From Perognathus longimembris pacificus (Eukaryota; Chordata; Mammalia; Rodentia; Heteromyidae), in the NCBI RefSeq assembly GCF_023159225.1, contig NC_063164.1:74853800-74917799 (forward strand): 64,000 nt of DNA, given 5' to 3'. Shown in pieces: positions 36,757 through 48,399 of the stretch. The stretch's first letter is position 1. The number at the start of each line of letters is the position of its first letter. The translations under genes were made by a program, and so were the position numbers. A model generated the notes under the pieces. It ran no database searches, was not told the DNA's origin, and was given only the letters and a program-made list of their open reading frames with translations.

Positions 36757-37421
36757 ACGTAGCATCACCTTATGAGTTCATAAGGGCATACCTATTGGGC
36801 TCTTGTGATCCTCTGCTGTGACTACCCTAATCCTGTACTAACTATTCCCTATGACGGAAACCATAGACCATGTTTCTTTGGGTGTCTGACTCACTTCACT
36901 CAATATAATTTTTTCCAAGTACTTCCATTTTCTTACAAATCTCTATGTCCTTATGAACACATAAGATGGTGTTAAGTGAAATGAACTCCATGTTATAGAA
37001 ACGAGTGTTATATCATTGTTGTAATTACCTTCAACATGCCATGTGAAACCGTAGGTTTTTTTGTTGATGATCATCTTGTATCCCCTTCCTGTGGTTGTCA
37101 CCACGCTATCACTGTATCTCATCTGAGTACCCTGGATACTATATATGCTGGTATTAATACTAGGGAAGGGAAAGGGAATATCAAAATCGAGAGACAAAGG
37201 ATAAAAAGACAAACGACTCCAAAAGCAATACTTACAAAACCATTTGGTGTAAACCAACTGAACACCTCATGGGGGGAGAGGGAAAGGGAGAAGGGAAATG
37301 AGGGAGGAGGTAACAAATTGTACAAGAAGTGTACCCACTGCCTTATGTATGAAACTGTAACCCCTCTGTACATCATTTTGACAGTAAATAAGTAATTATT
37401 CAGAAAGAAAGAAAGAAAGAA
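36757..37421 (+). mobile_element. L1 with 5' inversion
   Basis: Bases 36,757 to about 36,945 are antisense L1 (complement of the AAATGGAAGTACTTGG to GAACTCATAAGG stretch). From about 36,946 the sequence is sense 3' UTR (CTTATGAACACATAAGATGG) to CTGTAACCCCTCTGTACATC and an AAAG-rich tail. The segments overlap by about 25 bases of L1 sequence. A perfect 16-bp duplication, AGAAATCAAAATTTTC, flanks the whole at 36,741-36,756 and 37,422-37,437. Confidence 0.9.
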
Positions 37422-37437
37422 AGAAATCAAAATTTTC

Positions 37438-37955
37438 TTACACAAAGAAAGGACTAATGATGATGGAAGAATAAATACTGGCTTAACAAAATTGTTGTTA
37501 CTGTGAAAAGGAAGTATTTAGCATTTTAAAACTTGAATATGAAGTTTTGAGTAGCCATAACTGAAACTTCAAGAAAGTAGAAATCCAAAGTGGAATAGGT
37601 ATTGTCTTTGCTTCTCTTTAAAATGTCTTATATACACAATATTTCCTACATTAAAAGTTAATATTTATTGGCTTATTGGAAGAACAGACTAAGGTAACAT
37701 ATTTATTCACCACATTTCAAAATTTTCTACCTTTTTATCTGAGTTTTAATTTTTGTAAATAAGTTGACCTGATGGCTTCAAACTGACTGTAATGCATAGA
37801 CTGAGGTAAACACCAGACAAGGGTAGTGACCTACTACAGGCATAAGTCATTCCTCTTGTCTCAGTGCTTTATGATTCAACCATCTTCTTGAGCAGTGTCT
37901 TTCCATTTAATGAAAAACAGTGGAATTTGGAAGATAAGATTTTCTGTTTTTCTTT
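37438..37955. other. No recognised feature
   Basis: AT-rich sequence without a nameable element. Confidence 0.35.
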
Positions 37956-37959
37956 CCTG

Positions 37960-38110
37960 GTCCAATAGTTTGAAATCTTTGCCTAGGATATATCCTGGAG
38001 CTCCTTGTTTTGAAGTCCATCATTTTACCCACTGGAGCCACAACTCCACTTCCAGCCTTTTCTGTGATTAATTGGAGGTGAGAGTCTCATGGAATTTCCT
38101 GTCCAAGATA
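37960..38110 (-). mobile_element. Old Geo-containing SINE remnant
   Basis: The plus strand shows a diverged complement of the Geo half (CTGGAGCCACAACTCCACTT) and then part of a left half (GGAGGTGAGAGTCTCATGGA). Confidence 0.5.
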
Positions 38111-38114
38111 GCTT

Positions 38115-38410
38115 CTCTCTGTTTTTTTTCCAATTTTTAATTTTTATTTTTTAAAAAATTATCACTAAGTAGTTGTACAAAGGAGTCGTCATTTAACAAA
38201 GTAGTTTATGAATACACTTCATCTTGATTAATGTCACCCTTTCAACTTTTTCACTCATCACTCCCCTCTGTATGTACCCCTTTTCTCACTCTACTTAATT
38301 TTGTACTACATACATCACATTTTTGACTGCATTCCCCTCACTTCTCTTCATTCTTCTACCCCTTAGCCCTACTACACCCCTTTCAAGTAACAGCTTCCTT
38401 GCATTTATTT
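38115..38410 (-). mobile_element. Old L1 3' end (antisense)
   Basis: It begins with an A/T-rich tail complement, then GTACAAAGGAGTCGTCATTT, GTAGTTTATGAATACA and a pyrimidine-rich run. This is the older L1 3' UTR type also seen near 13.1 and 54.6 kb. Confidence 0.6.
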
Positions 38411-39100
38411 CATTGAACTTTGACTTTGCCTTTCTAAGGAAGTACACTATTTGAGTTCTACTTTGAATCTACCATATTTCACTTAATACATTTATATACA
38501 CTTGCATTTCACCCAATATACTTACTTTAGATGCCAACATTAAAACTGCTACAAAAGGGGCAAACAGCAGTGAAAGAGCAGTTAAGGGCTCTAAGTTAAT
38601 GGGTCTTTACTTTTTCATGACCACCTCTAGAGCGCAGTGTAGCTTATCACACATTTGGCTTGTATGGATCCTTTGCTAAAAAGAACCTAAGAAGATGCTG
38701 TGGGTATAATTAGTAACTTGCCAAACTACCACAGGGTTGTGTGCGAGGATCTCCCAATGCCCATCTACGATAGAAGTATGAACAATGGATTCTCATTCAG
38801 GACCTCTGATTATTTCTCCCAGGGCTTGATAATAATGTCTTGGTGAGGGTGGTAAATGGAAGTTCTGAGTTGTGATGACTGGAAAACATTAACAAAAATC
38901 CAGGAAGTTCTTTCTTTGTGCCTGGAATTTTGCATTAACTTCCTAACTAATGCCTCACCCTACAGCTTGACCCTCCCCATCTGTTCAGTATTTAGTAACC
39001 TACTCTTGTCAGGCTGTACATGAGATCTTAACACCACTTTTCAGCACCCTCCTTCCCAAAATTTCTTGAAAAGTGGAATTGAAAATCTCCTGAGAATATA
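38410..39100. other. No recognised feature
   Basis: Unassigned sequence without a supportable gene or repeat. Confidence 0.35.
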
Positions 39101-39104
39101 TAAG

Positions 39105-39520
39105 GATGTTTATGATTCACCTCATCTTACTGTTCCAATCCAGTTTTCTGATGTTCTTTTTTTGGCATACCCTTTTCAAGTAACAGTAACCTGGATGTTC
39201 CATAAACATACTATGCATACTTCTATGCATACTCAATTTGCAATTATCTTCACTTGTGATCTTTGCCACTCATATCTCGATCTACTTCCTTCAAGTCTGT
39301 CCAAACACCACCTTCTTAAAGTAATCATTTCTTCCCTGCTTGTTTAAAATTATAATTTCCCTACATTCACTTACACCACTACTTAATCTGTTTGAATTTT
39401 TTCCTCATAAAAATCACTTAAACCTTGTATTCTACTTTATTTACTTTATCTGCTCTGTGCCTTCTATTCAAATTATAAGCTCCTTGCAAAAGCCTAGCAT
39501 TTGCATTCTGAAAATAATCC
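39105..39520 (+). mobile_element. L2 3' region
   Basis: The segment follows the sense 3' part of L2, diverged but in order: CCAAACACCACCTTCTTAAA, CATTTCTTCCCTGCTTGTTT and ATTATAAGCTCCTTGCAAAA, the last being the characteristic L2 phrase before the terminal block. Confidence 0.6.
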
Positions 39521-39529
39521 ATGAGAATA

Positions 39530-40160
39530 ATCTTAAGAAGAAGCTCTTTGTTTAATACTTCCTAACGCTTTACCTGTTTCATTAAGGAACCAGCTAACTC
39601 TTCTTCAGAAGGGAATCTCTACCCTACAGGGAAGACCTTTGCCCAAATGCTATCCTTTCATGGAATTATAGGATACAATAAATTATAACAAGAAAATATG
39701 GACACAACATGATTCAGAACATATTCTGGAAATTAAGTGCCTCTGTGGCATATATCTCCTAGCACACATCAAGTAAAGGTATTTTTATGTGCAACATATC
39801 TATTTAGCCCTTAAAATGTATTTATTCCCAGAGTTCTGATAGTTATAAGGAAATGGAGATATAGATTTTAAATCCAAAGAAGACCACAATGCATGTTTAT
39901 GTCTTCTTAAATATGTTAGCAGTAACCCTTTTGCCAAAACCAAGGCATTTTATTTTACCAGTTTATTAGTAAATATGTGTTTTTCTTTTTTGAAAGAAAC
40001 ATGTAGTTTATTGTTGAAAATCGGAAGGAAATATAGTTCTGTACAACTAGATTGAGGAATTAAAAAAATAAATACAAAATCATGTCATTCTTGTCAATAA
40101 CAATCAATTATTTTTTATTAAGAAAAGCATACTTAGCCTTTTAAAAAGAATAAAGCTAAT
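39530..40160. other. No recognised feature
   Basis: Unassigned AT-rich sequence. Confidence 0.35.
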
Positions 40161-40176
40161 TTAAAATGACAGTTTA

Positions 40177-40378
40177 GGGGCTGGGAATATGGCCTAGTGG
40201 CAAGAGTGCTTGTCTTCAACACATGAAGCTCTCGGTTCGATTCCCCAGCACCACATATATGGAAAACAGCCAGAAGGGGCTCTGTGGCTCAGGTGGCAGA
40301 GTGCTAGCCTTGAGCGGGAAGAAGCCAGGGACAGTGCTCAGGCCCTGAGTCCAAGGCCCAGTACTGGCCAAAAAAAAA
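40177..40378 (+). mobile_element. IDL-Geo dimeric SINE
   Basis: It has an ID-like head with an intact B box (CGGTTCGATTCCCC), the Geo half (CTCTGTGGCTCAGGTGGCAG) and an A tail of about 13. The duplication AAAATGACAGTTTAG is found at 40,163-40,177 and 40,379-40,393, sharing one base with the element. It is a young copy. Confidence 0.92.
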
Positions 40379-40393
40379 AAAATGACAGTTTAG

Positions 40394-43300
40394 TCATCTA
40401 AGCAAATGACAGGTCACATGAGCCTCTACTGTCAACTATTGTAGTCTGATAATATAATAAAAGATGAATTTCAGATGCTCTTGCTTTGACTTTGTTTTTA
40501 AAAAGTCCTCAAAGCTATGCAGTCCTCCCATGCTCTTTCATGCCTTGGTCCATTGACTTACTCTCTGAAGTCAGCTAAAATTTTATGGATGTATAATTAC
40601 AAACATATAAACCTTTATTTAGAAACTCATTAGTACTTAAGTTAATGAATTTTCAGTTTCCTAAGCTTTGAAATTTTGGAGATTCAAAATCCTTGAAAAT
40701 AAAACAAGAATTTGTAGAAAGGATATAAGATTAGGCTAGTCATTTCATGTCTCGTGAAACATGAATTTAACAACTAGATATATGCAAAACCTACTATGAT
40801 CCATCATAATGGATCTAAACATAAAGAACAATTAGGAAAAAAACTGTTTTCATTGAATGTTATTATTAAAATTTAGGGAATTATGTAAAACATTCAAATA
40901 GTCTTTAGAAGTTAGAAAATTTGAAAACTAATTGTATTTGAGAATACAATTTTATTTATTCATCTCTATAGTCTCATATTTTTCTCTTTTCCATGTTTCT
41001 GATATTTGAAAATAGAACCTATAACCAGAATTTTTGACAACAAACATTTTATGCACCTTATTTTTCTGTGCTTTCCTTTATTCCATTTTGTAAAATAAAT
41101 AAATTATAAAAATAAAATCATTGCAGATGCAATTGGACAGACAGAAGCAGAATACAGTCTCAAAATCTACTTAACTTCATTGAGATAAGGCTGTTTAGTA
41201 TTACTAAGCAGACCTACATTTCCAGGAAACGTAGAGAAGGGTAGAAACAAATGGACTACATTTCTTAGATCCAAAGCCTATAAACTCTTGCCCTCTATCA
41301 TGTCTGTGTTAAGTGACATGGCTGGCTACTGGAGAGTTAAGGCCAACAACAAAACTACTGATATGTCAAGCAGTTCTGGATGACTGTATCTTGCTGAATG
41401 ATGAAGTGGCAACTGCTGGAAATAATAATAGGTCTTAAAATAGCAAAAATTCCTGTATGACTATATCAGGGAGTGACCAGTTTATACCATGTATGAATGT
41501 CAATTTAGACCATGAATATTCCATAGAGAAAGAAACAAGATTCCATATTGGCTTGTTTCAAGTGATTTAAACTCTGGAAAGAAAGAGAGAGAAAGAGAAA
41601 AGGAGGAGAGAGAAGGAGAAGCAGAGAGAAAGAAAGAAAGGGAGGAGCACCTAAACAGCATAGCAGAAATATCAAAAAGCTAAATGACAAAAGATGCATT
41701 GTGTACTCCAGACATTTAATGGTACTAATAAGGCATTATTCGGTGAATTTGAAAGCTCCAGATGTCATAAAATAAAATTAAAAATGTTTTATGTACAGTG
41801 TGCTACATGAAGTTATGGACATCTGAAATTAAGGGGCATATTAGTAGTAGTAGCATGTGAGGTTAAATCAAAATGGCAATTCATTATACATTTAGGATTA
41901 TAAATATCTGAATACTGTCCTGTCACTAGTCACTACTTCTTAATTATTTTTATACTTTGAGTCTCTTGGGAAATATCTAGTATCTAGTATAGATCTAGCT
42001 GGATATTTTAAAGCTATTAAGTACGAGTCTAACATTAGATACACAAGAAGCAAAAATGAATCAAATGTCATCATCATAATTGCTCTTCTACTAAAATTTC
42101 TCTTATAAAATATGCTTGTTTTGCCTTTTTATTTTCCATCATTGATGATAAATATATTAAGACTACTACTATATACAATGATGGATTAAATAAATATCAA
42201 ACAGAATGTGTTCAGTAAAGATGACTTGAATGTCTCCTATCTAGTAAGAGATTGTATTTTCAATAACAAAATTAGACCAGTTAGATCTGTATAGATTGCT
42301 ACTAAATTTAACAGTCAAAACCTTCCATTTTATGAGCTTTCCATCATAAATTTCTATTTTGCAGCAATTAAACAAATGTACTAGTACGTTAAAAATAGTG
42401 TCCAAATTGACTCTCTAGTTTTTGACATACACAACTGTCATTTGCTATTGTTTCCTTAAATCTTTTAAAGTAGAAATGTATGTGCAAGAAGAAAATGATG
42501 GAAATATTGAAGACCAAAGAAACACACTTGTATGTTTGCCTGTGATTCTTTCTCCTCCTAAGATTCAGATTCCTACTTTATTATCATATTTTAATTGTCA
42601 TACCATTTTATTTTGCTTTTGAAGGAAAAAGTCATTTATTAACACCAATTATTTTTCTGCTGAATAAACTGTCTTTACTTTTCACTATTTGAATTGGTTT
42701 AATAGGATGACTACCTCAAGAAATTTTAAAGAAGCATTTCTTCTATTGTTCTGAGGGAAGGGTAAGAACTGAATCTTAGTCAAATTCTCTTAAAGGAACT
42801 GTTTTATTCTGTCTTTTTAAAACAAATTTGTGAGGTAATGAAATATTTAAATAATTGATACTTGGCAGAAACACTTGTTCCCACAGTATTCCTTGCCAAA
42901 ACAAAAGAAGAAAGATCCAAATATCAAACTATATTTGTGAGATTATATGCTTGATTTTCTACATGGCTTCCTCCATAAACTAATAAGATAATATAAAAAA
43001 GTAAAACTAAGCAGAACAAAATAATGAATGGAAATCCAGGAGACTCTGGAAAGTAATTTAACTGTCCTCAACTAATGACAAAAAAAAAAAAAATCACAAA
43101 GGATAGTGCAGGAAGCTAACTTGCTCTGACAGAAAATAAAACAGATAACCAAATTATTTTTGTCATCTCAATATTTGTTAAACTTTTTAAGACACACACA
43201 AAAGTTAGGACACCATGACCCATAACTTGTGATTAATGAAATAAAATTAAATGCTTTAAAAGTTTTCTTCTAGTGTGGGTCAGGGAGAACTAGGTCAGTA

Positions 43301-44765
43301 ATAGTGTGTATCCACTGCCCCTCATTTTATTAAATGAAATGCTCTATGGAGAAAAGAAGTAATTACAATATATGTAGGTTTTATTTTACAAACATTCAAT
43401 TAGCAAATAAGCATTTACCTGCTTACCCAAGATTTCCCTTACAAAATTGAAGGAGGAACTCACTTAACTATGGCTCCTCCATTTGTTACACCCAAAATTT
43501 ATTAAAGCAAGAAAACAAAAACATTTGTGAGCCATGGGGACTGGTGGTAATTCAGGTACAGTGAGACCAGGAGGCTATGCTGATGCCAGATGGAGTGGAT
43601 ATATTCCCATGGCACCTATTACTTGCCAAATGTTTCCTAAAGCAAACACATGACCTAAAAGATTTTTGCAAGTGTGAGGTCTCAAGGAAAAAAAAAGAGA
43701 AAAAACACACACTTGCAAAAAAAAATTCTGTTCTTATTTAAAAGTCATTTCTTAATTCCTAACCATAAGTTGTTTTTAAAAACACACACACTTTTAATAT
43801 TTTTCAGCTGTCATGCCCACTTTAGTGAGTCTCCATGTGTGGGTACTTCATAAAATCTCAGTGGTGGTGGCAGATGTCCTCTTTGAAATATTTCATCTGC
43901 TGCTGGGGGTGGGGAGAGTTTCACATTGGTGCCATGAGCACCATTCCTTCTGAAGGCTCTGATTTGGGACAGCCTCTCTAGAGCAAAAGCAGCATTTCTT
44001 GATGTCATTCAAGCCAGTGGTACAGAAAGCAGAGAAACATATGACTATGTCAAGATGTAAAAAGGAATTTTAAATAATAACATATTTATGAAGCCCTTTA
44101 CAATAGCAAAAAAGAATAAACTGCTGGAGAAAAAGGCAGTAATGATCAAAATTAAGGCTGGCCTATGGAATAATAACAAAGGTATACCTGATCTTTGAAT
44201 AGACCAGGTATTATGTATATTGAAGTTACACCCACTCAATGCAGACTGACATAGTTGTGTTGTCCTTTCCTTACACTCCTCTGGCAGTTTCAGTCTATGG
44301 GCCATATTCTAACACGAAATTGCATAGCATCTTTTATGCTCTACTTGTTTAGAGGTTTGGTAGTTTAGGAGTTTTTATCTATTTTGAATTAATCTATCCT
44401 ACTGACATATGATGCAAAATATTTAATTGACTATTGACATCCAATATATATTAGTAAGTGCCTAATATGAATGAGGGTTTTTTTTAAAGTCTCTGCCTCT
44501 TATCACCAGTGGCATACATATTTACACTAGAAGAAGAAATATTAAGCCTGTAATTACAGAGCTATGAGGATAACTTAAACCAATGATGAGTGTAGGCAAA
44601 TGCTACATCAGGCCCTATTTGCAGCAGATGTAGATAAAAAAATGAGATGAAGCACTGTTTTCCAAGTTATTGATGTCTTCTTATAGGTCTAACAGGTAGA
44701 TAAAAGTTATCTAGGAAAGAGTAAATAATAATATATTGGGAAGTTTATAAGTGAGGGCTAGTTTC
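40394..44765. other. Long stretch without a recognised gene
   Basis: About 4.4 kb of AT-rich sequence. The one frame that looks unlike its surroundings is on the minus strand at 43,811-44,008 (65 codons, less AT-rich, including RAFRRNGAHGTNVKL), which I cannot assign. A purine-rich GA patch lies at 41,575-41,645. Confidence 0.35.
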
Positions 44766-44779
44766 AAGAATTAAGATAA

Positions 44780-44991
44780 GGGGCTGGGGATATGGCCTAG
44801 TGGCAAGAGTGCCTGCCTCATATATATGAGGCCCTGGGTTCGATTCCCCAGCACCACATATACAGAAAATGGCCAGAAGTGGCGCTGTGGATCAAGTGGC
44901 AGAGTGCTAGCCTTGAGCAAAAAAAGAAGCCAGGGACAGTGCTCAGGCCCTGAGTCCAAGCCCCAGGACTGGCAAGAAAAAAAAAAAAAAA
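44780..44991 (+). mobile_element. IDL-Geo dimeric SINE, near-consensus
   Basis: This is one of the best copies: head GGGGCTGGGGATATGGCCTA, B box GGGTTCGATTCCCC, Geo half AAGTGGCGCTGTGGATCAAG, end CCCCAGGACTGGC, then an A tail. A perfect 14-bp duplication, AAGAATTAAGATAA, lies at 44,766-44,779 and 44,992-45,005. It is a young insertion. Confidence 0.95.
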
Positions 44992-45049
44992 AAGAATTAA
45001 GATAAAACTAATGTGGTAAGAAAGTAATAAATATTAGGGAGAAGGTAGA

Positions 45050-45910
45050 CAATATTGAAAGACTTAGCAGAAGCCTGATCATGCACATCCTTAGGATTTG
45101 TGATGATAATTTTGAAATTTCATGCTACATAAATTGTGGAGTCATTCAAGACATTGAGCCAGGGGAACAAGTTGATCAGATTTGATTTTGAAGAAGACCA
45201 TACTGGCTGACAAGTCAATAGTAGAGTACGGAGGAAAAGCACAGCAATGAAGAGACCAGGGAGAAAAATATGCCAATGATATTGTTTTTTAATTGTTTAA
45301 TCATGTTAGTAATAGGAAAGAATAAACATGCTTAAGTTATACTAGTAGTATTTGTTTAAGACATCAAGATGGATGGAATTTGATAAGGCAAGAAATAAAA
45401 ACTAATATGTAATGTTCCAGCTTCCATGACTTAAGTAAGTGATGCTACCATTTATCAAAAGATGTATCAGGGAAAGATACTAGGACTAGATTATAGAGGT
45501 GTGGCAATCAATAGTTTCCTTCAGAAATGAAACTACCACTGCTCCTGAAGTGTCAGTGATATTTGAGCAATAGCTGAATAGCAGTTCTAAGCTCACAAGA
45601 CAAAATTGTCTACAGTATGCAGATTGGAATCATCAGCCTACAACATCCATTTGGAAAATGATACTGAAGGGTTCCCAGATGGATTATAGAAGTAGAACAA
45701 AGTAAAAGTAGCTCAGGAAAAGACCCATGAATAATTCAGCACAAAATGAGAAGGCAGAAAAACAAATTAAGAAAACATAAGATAGGATAAAAGGACTGCA
45801 GTGACTAAAAAGCATTAATAATTCAAAGAGAATAACATTAGTCAACAGGTACTATCCTAGGCAAGCCAGGATATAGGGTTGCCATAGTTAAGGTCTCAGG
45901 TTAAGTGTTG
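45050..45910 (+). mobile_element. Old mammalian interspersed repeat (family not named)
   Basis: The order of phrases (GATCATGCACATCCTTAGGA, AACAAGTTGATCAGATTTGA, GACCATACTGGCTGAC, AGACCAGGGAG, GGAATCATCAGCCTACAACA) follows a common ancient mammalian repeat that I recall but cannot name with certainty. It has no surviving coding frame and the boundaries are approximate. Confidence 0.4.
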
Positions 45911-46254
45911 AGTTCATGGGGCAGTTTTTCTATATTTATTTACTAAATGAAGGGGCAAAGGGTAAAAGGTGAATCAATGCAACAGCAGTACTTATTATGG
46001 CTAGGATTATGGCTAGGATCTCCCAGGATCTTAGAAACTATATTATTAAACCATTGAAAACCCATGTCAGTAAGTTTGCAACCAATTGATTCCACATTGA
46101 ATTGTTTCAAGCTTTACAGATGCTCAACCTCAATTTCAGAATGTGATCTATGAGCACTGATGATGTCTGTATAGACAGAATCAATATAATACGGGCTGCT
46201 GTTTTTCAGATGTGTACGGTTAAATCTTAAATTGCATTTGGCTTTGTATGGCAG

Positions 46255-46500
46255 GATGTTTTTGTTTCTTTCATATTAATTTATTATTGTTATTACTATT
46301 ATTATTATTATGTAGTTCAACAAAGAGGGTACAATTCCATCCTCAGGTTAAGCACACAATGCTTCTTATCAAGCTCACCTTTCCTTTCTCTATCCAGTTT
46401 TCCACCTCCTGTCCCTACCCTCAACTTAAGTAGCTCATTTATCACATAATCTATATTGGCTATAAGGACTACTTAGCATGATAGGCTTCAAACTTTGGGG
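46255..46500 (-). mobile_element. Old L1 3' end (antisense)
   Basis: It starts with a TTA-rich tail, then GTAGTTCAACAAAGAGGGTA and a pyrimidine-rich run with CCCTACCCTCAACTTAAGTA. This is the same older L1 3' UTR type as at 17.0 and 54.6 kb. Confidence 0.5.
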
Positions 46501-47340
46501 AAAAAACAAAGAAGAAGACAAAAATATTCCAGCAACAGTTCAGTAGAATATGAAGCAATTTGGCCATCACTTTGACCATCATAACACTTCCATAAATTCC
46601 TACAACTTTGATTCATTCTGTGAAGATTAAAACATAGTAGGGTATGTCATACATGATTGTTGTTTCAATAAATTATAGAAAACATATATTTAATTCTGGC
46701 TTTAGCAATTATTGTTATGTGATTTTGTAAACTCATATTTGAAGTGAAAACAAATCAATAAAACAGAAAGCTTCTCTAAGGAAGAGAAAAGAGAACATAA
46801 ATCATATAGCATATTCTCAAAAACTCTTTCCAGAACACGATTTAAGAATATCATACCTGGTGTTCATAACAATAGAGTGGGTTTTCATTGCAGAAATAGA
46901 TTCAGAACTGACTGGGTTTCCCAACCAAGGAGAAAGTTCTAATTAATGCTGTGTCAACATCATGACGAACTCCATGTCAATGTAACCCATTTCCAAATCA
47001 AATGTTACAGAAGATTATGAATTCCATAGAGGTTTTGAATTGGATGCACAAGGTACTGTGCTTTTCATCTGACAGATACAAGAGGAAGAAAGAAAAGAAA
47101 TCATGGAAATTATCTTAATTGGATGAGAAATGGAGAACAATACCGAGAAAGCAATATGTGTAATAAAATGACCTAGTAACCAATAATATGTATGTGTGTA
47201 GGTGTGTGTGTGTATAAAATAAAAACTTTCTGAAAGAATACATTGTATTTTAATGACTAATATTTTATAAATATTAAAGTCCTTCTTTATTTGCATACTA
47301 TGCAAAAACTGAATTTTTCAGAAGTTTAGAAAAGTTAAGA
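46500..47340. other. No recognised feature
   Basis: Unassigned AT-rich sequence. Confidence 0.35.
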
Positions 47341-47345
47341 AAAGT

Positions 47346-47432
47346 TGGACAATTGTACAAGAAATGTACCTACTGCCTTACACCTGAAAATGTAACCCCT
47401 CTGTACATCACTTTGACAATAAATAAGTAATT
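47346..47432 (+). mobile_element. Extremely 5'-truncated L1 tail
   Basis: It carries ACAAGAAATGTACCTACTGC, ATGTAACCCCTCTGTACATC and TTTGACAATAAATAAG. Only the last ~85 bases of L1 are present. Confidence 0.75.
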
Positions 47433-47705
47433 ATTTACAAAAAGAGAAATTAGAGAATTTTAATTGAAAAATTAAAATATAGTCTTATGATCATTAATAC
47501 CATTGTGGTCATTAATGATTATTCAATTATCAATATAAACACTGAATACTGTATATGTTCCATGCCTTAAATACAAAGAGTACTTTAATATTTGTTATGT
47601 AAATGCTTTACACATGATAGCCTTTTTTTCCAGGAAACAGTTTATGGGCCTCAGAAGTTCTCTATTTCATAGTTTAATCATTGCTATTTAGTTTTAAGTA
47701 CTATC

Positions 47706-47973
47706 TGTTAGCATTTCCCTAGCCTCAGGTCCTCAGCTCCTCCCTCTAGCCCCCAGATCCTAATGAGCTACTGCTACTCACTACCTAACTACTTCTACTT
47801 TACCCCCACACCCCACCCCGAGAGAAGCTGCCACCTGGATAAGGTGCAGGTGCCATGTAGCTCCCTCTCCTGTGGGAACTATGGCCCCAATAATAAACCT
47901 CCTTACGAACTTTCTTCTCCTATCTGTGATATCTTCGCATGGTCCTCTGGGATGGCCGATACCTATGCATTCA
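47706..47973 (+). mobile_element. 5' LTR of the plus-strand provirus-like element
   Basis: It starts TGTTAGCATTTCCC and ends at CA just before the primer-binding site. AATAAA lies at 47,892-47,897. It aligns over its length with the copy at 53,548-53,811, differing by a few substitutions and small indels. Confidence 0.82.
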
Positions 47974-47974
47974 T

Positions 47975-47991
47975 TGGTGCCAAACCCGGGA
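47975..47991 (+). promoter_or_regulatory. Primer-binding site, tRNA-Phe type
   Basis: TGGTGCCAAACCCGGGA is the complement of the 3' end of tRNA-Phe except for one missing base (TGGTGCCGAAACCCGGGA would be the full 18). It lies one base after the LTR. It marks the element as plus strand and would prime minus-strand DNA synthesis in an active copy. Confidence 0.8.
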
Positions 47992-48216
47992 TAAGTTCCC
48001 CAGTGGATTTGCTCCCCCATTTCTGGGGGGTCCAAGCTGCCTCCGGGACCTATTCTGCTGTCCTAAGCCCAGCCAGACGACCACCAAGGTAACTTCTCCT
48101 GACCAAGCGCTCTACTTCCATCCACCATGACAATGACAGATTTGAAACTCTGACCATGGTTAGTGACCATTAGCCTGGAGCTTGGATTTTCCATAAGGCC
48201 ACTAGGCCACTGCAAA

Positions 48217-48396
48217 TCTTGGCTCCAAGTTCTGAGCCCCACTCCCAGGGAAGGCCACTGGGCTGCCTACCTTAAGCCACTGGGCTAGGTCAAGGGGATC
48301 AGTAACTCTTGGCTCCAAGTTTTGAGCCCCACTCCCAGGGAAGGCCACTGGGCCGCCGACCTTAAGCCACTGGGCTAGGTCAAGGGAATCAGCAAT
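48217..48396. repeat. Two tandem 90-bp units in the provirus leader
   Basis: The units 48,217-48,306 and 48,307-48,396 both start TCTTGGCTCCAAGTT and differ at only a handful of positions. A partial third match (CCACTAGGCCACTG) lies just upstream near 48,197. Leader repeats of this kind may affect RNA packaging, but nothing here shows function. Confidence 0.93.
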
Positions 48397-48399
48397 TGT

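Noticed and set aside
44780..44850. Possible tRNA-Ala gene (A and B boxes, GGTTCGATTCCCC)
   Set aside because: It is the ID-like head of a SINE with a Geo half, an A tail and a target-site duplication.
47763..48092. 109-codon frame across the 5' LTR and primer-binding site
   Set aside because: It crosses LTR, primer-binding site and leader, which are non-coding in such elements; a chance frame.
48217..48396. Possible CRISPR-like or satellite array
   Set aside because: Only two 90-bp units in direct tandem without spacers, within a retroelement leader.
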